Made by a program: the position numbers and the translations under genes
Shown here: piece by piece, positions 46,192 through 55,353 of the stretch
Layout: each line of letters opens with the position of its first letter
How positions within the stretch are numbered: position 1 is the first letter of the stretch
DNA from: Strix aluco
Lineage: Eukaryota > Chordata > Aves > Strigiformes > Strigidae
Direction of reading: 5' to 3'
NCBI RefSeq assembly: GCF_031877795.1
Contig: NC_133970.1
Location: forward strand, 46,761,930 to 46,825,929
DNA length: 64,000 nucleotides
Notes under the pieces: generated by a model
Seen by the model: the letters and a program-made list of their open reading frames with translations, nothing else
Databases searched by the model: none
What the model was told of the DNA's origin: nothing

Positions 46192-46197
46192 CCCCCC

Positions 46198-48951
46198 TTT
46201 CCTTGGGAGTTCCGAGAAATCAATTTGCCACTGTTGCCCAGGCAGGTTACCTCTGCCTATCTGTCCTACTTCGAATTTTGGGCCTCCTTTGGGGTTAGTC
46301 TGAAGGCAAAGATCACACTGTTGAGTTACTTGCCTCACTGTCGTATACAGATTTCTTGCAACAATCTTCCCAATTAAGTATTTATATAATGCTTCCATCC
46401 CCCAATGACCCTTTCTATGTTCTTCCCGAACTACCGCCCATATCATGTGTGAGGGGACTATGATTTTCTTCTGTGAGGTACTAGCCCATCCATCCTGATT
46501 ATATTTTCCATCTAAATCCCCTATAAGTTTAAGGTCTTCCTTATTGTAGCGGGGTTTTTCCCCTAGTGTGACCTTACCATCTGGGATTAGTGCTCCCTCG
46601 GTTACCTGTTCCATCTGTGCCACTCGTTTTGCCTTTCTGTCCGCGAGCTCATTGCCTCTTTCTATGTCTGATTGTACTTTCTGGTGTGCCTTTATATGCA
46701 TGATAGCCACCCTTTCTGGTAATTGAACGGCTTCTAAGAGTTTCAGAATCTCTGTGGCATGTTTGATGGCTTTTCCTTGAGAGTTCAAAAGTCCTCTTTC
46801 CTTCCAGATGGCCCCATGAGCATGCACCACTCCAAATGCATATTTCGAATCAGTCCATATGTTGATTTTCAGCCCTTTAGCCCTCTCAAGGGCCTTTGTT
46901 AAGGCAATTATTTCGGCTTTCTGGGCTGAAGTCGAAGCAGGTAATGGCCCAGAATCCAGGACTTCACTGGTTGTTGTGACCGCATACCCCGAGTGTCGGG
47001 TACCACTTACCATATAACTGCTTCCATCGGTAAACCAATCATCGGCTCCCTCCAACGGAGTGTCTTTCAGATCTGGTCGGCTGGAGTACACGGCTTCAAT
47101 AGTTTCTAGGCAGTCATGTTCCAAAAGTTCTCCGTTCCTGCCATCTAGGAAAGAAGCTGGGTTGACAATGTTAGTCACCACTATTTCTACATCATCTAGT
47201 TCTACCATGATAGCCTGGTACCTCAGGTATCTCTGTGGTGACAGCCAGTGACCACCTTTAGCTTCTAAGACCGCTGATACAGTGTGGGAGACAAACACAG
47301 TCATTTTCTGACCCAGGGTAAATTTACGAGCTTCCTGGATATTCAAGATTATGGCTGCCACTGCTCTGAGACATCCTGGCCATCCTTTCGCAGCCTTGTC
47401 TAATTGCTTGGAGAAATAGGCCACAGTCCTTCGATAGGGCCCAAGGTCTTGGGTTAGGATTCCCAAAGCTATTCCCTGTTTTTCGTGCGAGAATAGAGAG
47501 AAAGGTTTACTCACATCCGGGAGTCCAAGTGCAGGTGCTGACATCAGGGCCTTTTTCAAGTCCATATAGGCCCTGTCTGCATCTGGGGTCCATTCCAATC
47601 TGTTTCCGCTTGTGCCTGCCTTAATAAGGTCATACAGAGGTTTGACCAGGAGCCCGTAGTTGTATATCCAAAGCCTACACCACCCAGTCACGCCTAAAAA
47701 GGTGCGCAGTTCTTTCACAGTTCTGGGTTGTGGTGTTTGGCAAATTGCCTCTTTTCGGGATTGCCCCAGGGTACGGACTCCCGCGCTTATCTCATAGCCC
47801 ATATAGACAACCTGTTGTTGTACCACTTGCGCCTTCTTCTGGGAGACTCTATACCCCTGTAGACCCAAAAAGTTTAGGAGGCTCACCGTCCAGGCGATAC
47901 ATCCTTCTCTGGTTTCCGTAGCGACAAGCAGGTCATCCACGTATTGGAGAATCTTGCCTTTGTCAGGTGGCTGGTCCCAGCTTTCAAGATCTTTAGCTAA
48001 TTGATTACCAAATATCGTGGGGCTGTTCTTAAATCCTTGAGGCAGCACCGTCCAGGGTAGTTGAATTTTGCGGCCTGTTTTGTGATTTTCCCATTCAAAA
48101 GCAAATAATTTCTGGCTAGACTCGTGGAGAGGGAGGCAAAAGAAGGCATCTTTTAAATCTAGAACGGTAAACCAGGCTAGTTCCTGGGTTAAGGTGGTGA
48201 GCAAGGTATAAGGGTTAGCCACTACAGGATATAGATCTTCGGTTATTTTATTAATTGCCCTTAGATCCTGCACCACCCGGTAGGACCCATCTGGTTTCTT
48301 TACTGGAAGGATAGGGGTACTGAAATCAGATTCGCATTCCCTCAGCAATCCCTGATCTAAAAATCTCTCAATGATGGGCTGAATGCCTTCCCAATCCTCC
48401 CTTTTTAGAGGATATTGTTTTATCCTTACTGGTTTTTGCCCTTCTTTTAATTTTACTATAACTGGCATAGCATTTTTAGCCTGCCCTGGTATATCTGTTG
48501 CCCATACTCCGGGGTATACCTGGTCCATAATTTCTTTACTAATTACTTCTTCTTTTATTGGAAGATTTGTTAAAAGTAAGCTCATCATTTGTATATATTG
48601 TTGATTATTTACCTTCAGAGTAACTTCTCCTTTTTTGAATGTAATTATGGCTTTCAATTGTTCCAAAAGATCTCTTCCCAGAAGAGCTTTGGGTGAATTT
48701 GGTAGATACAAGAATTTATGTATACCCATTTGCTTTCCCAATTTATATTTTAATGGCTTACAAAAATAAGCTTTTTCAGTTTGTCCAGTAGCTCCTTTTA
48801 CCATCACATAATCAAGCTCTGATGCCCCTAGGAGAAGAATAAGTACTGAATAAGTTGCTCTGGTATCTACTAAAAATTCTATTTCTCTTTGTTCTTTCCC
48901 TAGCTTCGTTGTAACCAGTGGATCCGCTAGGGTGGACTCCTCCGGTCCCTG
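46198..48951 (-). pseudogene. pol: pro-pol of ERV-B, 5' part (protease to integrase start)
   Basis: The frame follows the gag stop in phase. The protease active site reads VDTRATYS where ERV-A has VDTGATYS, so the catalytic-loop Gly is replaced by Arg and the enzyme is likely dead. RT carries LDLKDAFFCLPL and QYVDDLLVA (YVDD), RNase H FTDGSSY and WTDSKYAFG, and integrase its H-H-C-C site and WQIDFSE before the cut at 46198. There is no stop from protease to the ERV-C junction (about 915 codons), much better preserved than in ERV-A. Confidence 0.92.
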
Positions 48952-50412
48952 TCAATCTGTATTTATTGATGCAAGTACTTTCCGCTTTTGTTTCGGACAG
49001 GCAGCCTTCCAGTGTCCTCTTTCTTTACAAAATGCACACTGGTCTTTATCCAGAAACCCCTTCTTAAATTTTCTCCCCTGTAGTTCATCTATTACTGCCA
49101 CCACTCTTTCTTGCCCCTTCCTATATTCGTCCTCCCTGTTGCTAAACACCCTCCATGCTTCATCCAGTAATACTTCTAGGTTCCTGCTTTCCGTGGTGCG
49201 TAGTTTCTGCAACTTACGCCTGATATCCCCTGTGGATTGCCCCAAAAATAATGATACCAGCTGTTGTATTCCCACTTCGGATCCTGGGTCTAGTGGCGTA
49301 TTTCGACGCATCACTTCCCTTAGCCGATCCAGGAATTCAGAAGGTGATTCCGAAGGACCCTGCTTAATTGCATATAATGCTGACCAATTTATATTTTTGG
49401 GCATGGCCCTTTCCAATCCCTTTAAGATTAAATCCTGGTATCCTTTTAACCTGTCCATTTGAGCAGAACTGTTCGGATTCCACCTTGGGTCCTGAAGGGG
49501 AAAGAAATCCTTACCCTCGTTCCCCGTGGTTCTGCAATAGTCTGAGGCCAAATCACCTGCTGCTTTCAAAACCAATTGTTTCTCGGTCTCTGTTAGGTAA
49601 TCCAGTAGTAACTGTATATCATTCCAATCAGGATTATGTTGTTTCAGTATAAACTGAAATTGTCTGGTCACGCTTATTGGGTCACTCCAGAACTCCTTTA
49701 CAGCTCTTTTCCAATTTTCTAAGTCTGTGCTGGAAAAGGGTATTTTTATTAGCATGGCTCCCCCATCTGGACCGACTGCCTCCCTGAGGGGTGCCTGAAG
49801 AATTGTTTGGGCAGATTTTCCCTGTGTGCGGGAAGACACCGGGCTACCTGGGGGAGAGGGGGCAGGAGTAGGGTCTGAATCTGAGTCTTGTTCTTGTTTT
49901 TGTGGCCGTGGAGGAGACTGCTTTTGTGGGGGAGGCTTAAATAAGTCTGTCAGGTCGGGGTCTGATCCTTGGTGCACCTTTCCAATTTTTGTACATCTCT
50001 GGCCAATACTACATGCTGAGCAACATTGTCTCAGTTTTGCTTTTAATCCTTTATTGTTTTCTCGCTCCAAAGCGAGCACCAGGGGATCTTGTGGTACGAT
50101 TAGACCGCAATCCCTTTGGCAATCAGGATGATTATGAATAGTGAAAAACACGTCCGCATATGATACTTCATCCCACTTCCCCTCCCTTCTTAAGAACAAC
50201 ATTAACTGTAGGAGGGTATTATAGTCCAAAGTGCCATTTAGTGGCCATTGTGCCTCATTGTCCAGTTTATAAAGTGGCCACCACTGATTGCAATATTTTA
50301 TAAGAGTCTTTTTATTTTCTGTGCCCCCAGACCTAATGATAGCTTTCCAATGCATTAGTATACATCATAAGGGGCTTTTCTTTAGGACTCCTTTGCTGTG
50401 GGTATTTCCCAT
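48952..50412 (-). pseudogene. gag: gag of ERV-B
   Basis: An ATG at 50412-50410 opens MGNTHSKGVLKK, with Gly 2 suited to myristoylation, as in ERV-A. One TGA at codon 16 (50367-50365) interrupts it; the frame then stays open from the next ATG (50355) for 467 codons. Matrix (YCNQWWPLYKLDNEAQWP), a Pro-rich linker with PPGSPVSS, capsid with GPSESPSEFLDRLRE, and one intact zinc knuckle CAFCKERGHWKAAC follow. The gag stop is TGA followed by CAG GGA and protease in the same frame. The downstream ATG could still give a matrix without the myristoylated end. Confidence 0.9.
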
Positions 50413-51442
50413 CCTGCTCCCACCCAAATCCCAAAGAGTTTGCTTCAGATTAAAGTGGGAACAAACGGGGGACACTCCTATACTTTCTCTTTACACTTGA
50501 AATTTCCCAATTTTATCCCAAAGCACAACCTATCTCAACTGCGACAACCTTAATATTGGTACAGGCAATTACTACAACTGAAACAAGCCGAACCCCAGTG
50601 GCTTTTACACTATACACAGAGTCGATGTGTTACCACAGAATACAGCAACAAAAGCAACAAAGGATTACAACAATTATTATTCCGGCTACTATCCCACCAA
50701 CAGTCGTCAGGGACATACAACCCATCATACCAGCCTCATACACTCTTAATATGTTAAGTTGGATATCCCCCTACGACCACTTTGCTCGCTTGGCAGCTGA
50801 ATTCGCTTCGTTCGTCTCCGGCCGCTCTCCTCGCAGAGAACATGGAACCGCGGATCAGAACTCTGCACTCGCTTCGCAGCTGTGCTGTGTCTCACTCACA
50901 CTCTGCAAGCACTCAGTCACACAGTTACTTAAAGGGCCCATCTTGCTTTTTACTCACACTCATGCTACAAAGTGTACCAATTAAGATAATAGCTAAATTC
51001 GCGTACCACATAAATCGTAAACCGTTAATCGTTTACCACAGGTATAAAGCCAGTTAACTTAAATGTAACACATATAATTTCAATATTTCGATTTCCCATG
51101 GGTTACAACAGATGATATGAACGACAGCTATCCCGTTTAACACCTTAAACAGAGCTCTTTCCGAGGCGCCTTAACCAAACTGGGTTCCCTCTAGGCTGTG
51201 CGCCAGACGTCTCTGCGCGCCTTACCAGTCACCCGTGGGACCACGCTACTTATGCTGTGCGCCAGACGTCTCTGCGCGCCTTACCAGCCTCCCGTTACCC
51301 CGTAAACATACCTTTGCCCGTAGTTTAGATGGCTCTTGTCTGCCCCTGCAGTGAACGGCTGAGAGTGGAGTTCCTCCGAGAATTCCCGGGCCGCGGCTAG
51401 GACGTCCGTTCCTCAGTCGTTCCGGCAGCCGAGCAGAGAGAG
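50413..51442 (-). other. 5' leader of ERV-B (about 1 kb)
   Basis: It lies between primer site and gag. It has several short frames but no protein motif. A CpG-rich part near 51140-51430 (minus-strand 5' end) holds a direct repeat with possible splice donors. Packaging and dimer signals would be expected here by analogy with other retroviruses, but I cannot place them. Confidence 0.6.
51195..51287 (-). repeat. 34-bp direct repeat with a splice-donor-like core in the ERV-B leader
   Basis: Positions 51195-51228 and 51254-51287 are identical, with a 59-bp period. On the minus strand each copy begins CTGGTAAGGCGCGC; CTG/GTAAGG fits a splice donor well, so the donor for the env mRNA may be duplicated. 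Confidence 0.7.
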
Positions 51443-51460
51443 TCCCATCTGGGGTGCCAA
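51443..51460 (-). other. Primer binding site of ERV-B, tRNA-Arg-like
   Basis: The minus strand reads TGGCACCCCAGATGGGAC, three bases after the LTR end. From memory this complements the 3' end of a vertebrate tRNA-Arg(CCT) isoform. Murine leukaemia virus uses tRNA-Pro instead, so the primer is a useful class marker. Confidence 0.7.
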
Positions 51461-51463
51461 AAT

Positions 51464-51950
51464 GACATGCGGAGTCACGACTTTACAACCAGTAAGGTTA
51501 TAAAGAAGGTATGTTTATTCAGCGCTGGGTGCACGGGGGATCGCTCCTCCACAAGCGTGCACATTTTGGAGTGAAAAGCAGCTCCTTTCTATAGTGTAAA
51601 TAAAGCGTTTACATATTCATTATAATCCTGAGAATAGGGAGAGATATTACAATTAGTTTTGAGAAATCATTATCATAAATCCCGCCCCAAGTCCCTCCCC
51701 GTTGCGCCTGCGCAATGGCTCCTGGTGGTCTTGGGCGGGGGTCTTCAGGGTGAAAATTGAAGATGCCTCCTCTTCCTCTCGTGACTTTTCACCCAATTAG
51801 GTCTCTTCAGCATGTCAATTTAGCATTTTTTGAATCCCCGTTCCTTATCTTGGGACTCAGTAGTTGCAGCTCCTCCCTTATCTCAAGAGCCCATCCTGCT
51901 GAGAGCCCACCCTGCTGAGAGGCCTGCATCTATTTTGTTAAGGTTTCTTG
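51464..51950 (-). repeat. 5' LTR of ERV-B, U3 end cut by ERV-D
   Basis: It matches 34039-34533 from TGACATGCGGAG on, with about 5% differences over the first 330 positions and a rearranged block near 51790-51830. The expected last bases (CTCACTTCA) are missing at 51942-51950, where ERV-D starts. Confidence 0.9.
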
Positions 51951-52331
51951 TGGGGATTCTAAAGGATTTCCTGCTGGGAAATCGGCATGTGAGCAATCCT
52001 GCATATGAGCAAGACTGGCAAAGCCTCAGCTTCGGTGAGGATGTGACGAGGAGATGACCCTGGAAGAATGAGGAAGAACCCAGGAAGTTAAACAACTTCA
52101 GGGTGTGGGTCTGGGCAGAGAAGGAGTTTGTACAATGTCGAGGTGGCAGTTCTCAGCCAATCAGAAGAGAGCTTAAGGAGCATGTGCAAAGCTAACTGTC
52201 CAATCAGAAAGAATTGTACCATGTGATTGTATCTTGTGATTTTCACCTGCATTATAAAAGGCTTGTCCACCATAATAAAGTAGGCATTGCTTAATCACTG
52301 TGTGATCATTCGCATGTGTTTATCTCCTGCA
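51951..52331 (+). repeat. 5' LTR of ERV-D (381 bp)
   Basis: It runs TGGGGATTCTAAAGG to ATCTCCTGCA. It has CCAATCAG motifs (twice), a TATA box (CATTATAAAAGGC near 52250) and an AATAAAG signal near 52275. It differs from the 3' copy at several positions, with more differences in U5. Confidence 0.9.
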
Positions 52332-52333
52332 CC

Positions 52334-52351
52334 TGGCACCCAACGTGGGGC
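52334..52351 (+). other. Primer binding site of ERV-D, tRNA-Lys type
   Basis: TGGCACCCAACGTGGGGC matches the tRNA-Lys1,2 primer site used by betaretroviruses except for one base (A for G at position 5). ERV-E at 61142 has the exact form. Confidence 0.85.
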
Positions 52352-52567
52352 ACAAATCAAATTAGCACAAGTCCAAAGAGGACTTGGTGAGGTATTATCA
52401 CAGGAAGGCGGGTCGAAATTAAGCCAGATGCTGCCCCGGTGTCTGAAGGTGAGAATCAGCGCGCTGTACCCTTAAGGAGCTGCGGGAGGCGGCTAGTCGC
52501 GAGAGGCGGCTGAGTATAGGGAGCCGCTGGAGGCAAACGATCCGCGAAAGGCGGCAGCCGGGGAGGA

Positions 52568-54544
52568 ATGGGGTCTACGCTTACTAGAGACGAGCAAGCA
52601 GTAGTAAAACTCCTCCAACTGATCCTCTCTGTGAGAGGGATAAAATATGACAAATCCACCTTAGAAGGCTTATTAAAGTGGAGCCGAGAGAAGGGACTTA
52701 TTCCCAGTGCAGGGCTTGTATTTGAAGCCGCTACCTGGGAAGCCATAGGGAAACAGCTATGGGACTCGGTTAGTGATGGAGGAAAGTCGGCAAAAGAAGT
52801 GAGCGGTTATACCGCGCTATTGAAATTAATCCGAGAGGCGTTACAGGAGATGAGTAGTGAGCGTACGGCCGCAGTGTATGTCGCTGCAGCGCTCGGACCG
52901 GCCCCTAATCTTGATATATCAGCCACGGCGCCGCTGCCGCCGCTACAGCCCTGCCCCGACCACCGCCGGAAGGACGGTCTGGCCCCTTCCCCCCCTCAGC
53001 CCCCTCACCCTGGAGCGACGAGGGAGGGGGGGCTCTACGCCGCTTGCGGCGCCCGCCGCGCTGGGTCAGCCGAAAAATCTGTTTGGCTTAACAATTGTGC
53101 CGCCGGGACCGCGGCGAGCAGCGGGGGCTAAACCCAAAACTGCGCAATCAGGGGCTGAAAACACCGGAAGTGTATTTGATGCCAACCGGAAAGGGACTGA
53201 GGAGAGACCGGAAGAGACCAAAGACGCCAGTAGTGGGTGGGACTCAGGTGAGGGCGGGGGTACAGAGGACTTCTGCCCGCCCCTCCCGCCCTCACAGGAC
53301 AACACCTCGGGAGAACAGAGCCCCGCCTCACAAGCCGGCTCTGCAGACATTGAAACTTTGCTCCTGCACATTGTAGACAAGCTTGACAACTTGACTGTAT
53401 CACAGGCAGAGAAGAGGGAGCAGAAGCCATATACCTTTTCATCAAACACGAGACCACAGCCATCTGTTCCTCCTGATCCATCACTCGAGTATTCAGTTCC
53501 TGTGCCTGCCACTGCGCCCTCATCATCTCACCCTGCAGCTACGCATCTTTTTTCTTCACAGACGCAGAGTGCCTCTGTAGCTACACGCTGATGGAAAGGA
53601 GTTCTTAGAGATGCTATACTAGAAGGGTCTTTTGTCCCAGAAACTGTACAAGCATTTCCAGTTTCCGTTAATACTGTTACTGGCGCCAATGAGTGGGATC
53701 CCTTCGATTGGAAATTGCTTGAAAAGGCTAGGGCTTCAGTAATCCAAAATGGTCTCCATCATCAATTGACCAAACAAATCATTAACTATATCTTCTCGTC
53801 ATCATTGTTAATCCCAAAAGATATCGATCAAATAGCGGCAGTTATTTTAACTCCATCTCAAAAAATGCTATTCGAAAGCGCATGGTCGAAGTTAGCTAAC
53901 GAAGAGCAGGTTCGTCCGCGCCCACAGGGTGATCCCCTTCATCTTGTCCAAGCACAAATGCTATTGGGTACAGGGCCCTTCGCCGCAGTAGATCTACAGG
54001 TCAATCTCTCTAATGAAGTGTTACGGCTATCACAGTCAATAGCCTGTCAGGCCCTAATGTCTGTACCTGACACAGAAGGCAAGAAACAGGACAAGTTTAT
54101 AACGGTAAAACAGGGACTTAATGAACCTTTTTCAAAATATGTAGATCGCCTTTATCACTCCCTAGAACAACAATCTGACATGACCCTAGAGATGAAAGAA
54201 AAAATGTTCAAGTTAATGGCCTTCGAAAACGCTAACCCATCTACCCAGCACTTGATAGCAACCCTCCCACATGGAGCATCTGTAGCTGATATAATTGAAT
54301 TAACCAACCGAGGAATGCAACAGTCTAATGTTGCAGCCTATGCCGCTGCAGTGCGCAACATGTCTGCACCATTTCTTAAGAATAAAAGTGTGGGGGGGGT
54401 CAGAAACGGGGGAAGAAATACTTCAATTGTGGCAAGCAAGGTCATCTTCAGAACCAATGCAGGAACCCAAAGGTTCAAAAATGGTGTCATAATTGTGTAC
54501 GAGATACTCATAACACTCAAGCGTGTAGAAGGTGCTCGGGAAAC
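52568..54544 (+). pseudogene. gag: gag of ERV-D
   Basis: ATG at 52568 opens MGSTLTRDEQAVVK, with Gly 2 for myristoylation, and a betaretrovirus-like matrix. A frame change occurs in the GC-rich stretch between about 52990 and 53100. A TGA at 53589-53591 then interrupts the second frame, which continues through capsid (LLEKARASVIQNG, then GLNEPFSKYVDRLYHSLEQ, the major homology region) to about 54390. A G8 run (about 54391-54398) marks a further shift into the frame of the zinc knuckles: a first knuckle with Tyr in place of the first Cys (YFNCGKQGHLQNQC) and an intact second, CHNCVRDTHNTQAC. The slippery site follows at once. Confidence 0.87.
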
Positions 54545-55353
54545 ATGAAGAAGAGCGCGATTCCCCCTCGTGCTCAGACACAAATGAGGGGTGCATGGCA
54601 AGCTCAACATCAGGACCAAGAGATGGTTTCCTGTCCAATATCGCTTCCGCCACAGCAGCAAGTGCCGGAGTGGACGTGGAAACCGCAGTAGACGTTACAA
54701 TACAAGATCAAAAGGTCCACTTAGTGGACAGTAATGTAAAAGGACCATTAGGGTTTGGATTGAGTGCTCTTTTAATAGGGAGGTCATCAATGACCCGGCA
54801 AGGTATTCAAGTATTATTGGGAGTAATTAATGCCGATTACATTGGTGTTGTAAAGATAATGGTTCAAACTTTAACGCCACCTGTGTTTATTCCTAAAGGT
54901 AGCAAAATAGCCCAGCTTGTGCTGTTTAAAGCCTGTGTTCCAAATGTAGGAGACAGTCATCGAGGGACTGGTGGTTTCGGGTCAACCGGCGAACCGCAAG
55001 TATATTTATCTTTTGACATAAGTCGAGTAAAACCAGAATGTGACATGATTATCCAATCCCCTGATGGGACATGGAAGAAATTGAAAATGTTAATAAATAC
55101 AAGGGCTGATGTTACAGTCATATCGACTCAACAATGGCCTGCTTCATGGCCTACCATTGCAGCAGCAACAGGAGTGTTTGGCATTGGGGGGTCCCAAGCC
55201 ACCAGAATTAGCAAAGATCCCATTGTAGTCAGATTTCCGGATGGAGCTCAGGTCACCACGAAGCCTTATGTGATGGAAGTTCCTATTACCTTACTTGGGC
55301 AAGACGTCCTAAGTCAAGTCAGAACAACATTGGTTACACAGCCTTTTCAGTGA
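54532..55353 (+). pseudogene. pro: pro of ERV-D: dUTPase plus protease
   Basis: The first part is a dUTPase domain (GFGLSALLIGRSS, VINADYIGVVKIMV, then PKGSKIAQLVLF), which hydrolyses dUTP and is fused to protease in betaretroviruses. The second part is protease: the active site reads NTRADVTVIS, so the catalytic Asp and the following Gly are changed (Asn, Arg). [10 protein letters not shown] near the end matches the protease C-terminal motif. The frame has no stop but the protease is probably dead. Confidence 0.88.
54538..54544 (+). promoter_or_regulatory. Candidate -1 frameshift site GGGAAAC (gag-pro) of ERV-D
   Basis: The heptamer G GGA AAC is in the nucleocapsid frame, a few codons after the second zinc knuckle. 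A -1 slip leads into the dUTPase-protease frame, open from 54532. It is the same heptamer that Mason-Pfizer monkey virus uses at gag-pro. Confidence 0.75.

Larger units (their letters stand above)
34039..51950 (-). mobile_element. ERV-B: gammaretrovirus-like provirus, minus strand, carrying ERV-C
   Basis: In minus-strand order it has a 5' LTR, a tRNA-Arg-like primer site, a 1-kb leader, gag, pro-pol, env, a polypurine tract and a 3' LTR. Gag-pol is a sister of ERV-A. The pol gene is cut inside integrase by the 8.26-kb ERV-C (37935-46191). By hand count the two LTRs differ at about 16 of their first 330 positions and then in a rearranged block, so insertion is considerably older than that of ERV-C. 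The far end of the 5' LTR is cut by ERV-D at 51951. Confidence 0.93.

Noticed and set aside
51101..51440. CpG-rich patch as a host CpG island promoter
   Set aside because: It is the leader next to the ERV-B primer site and fits viral sequence. No host exon is nearby.
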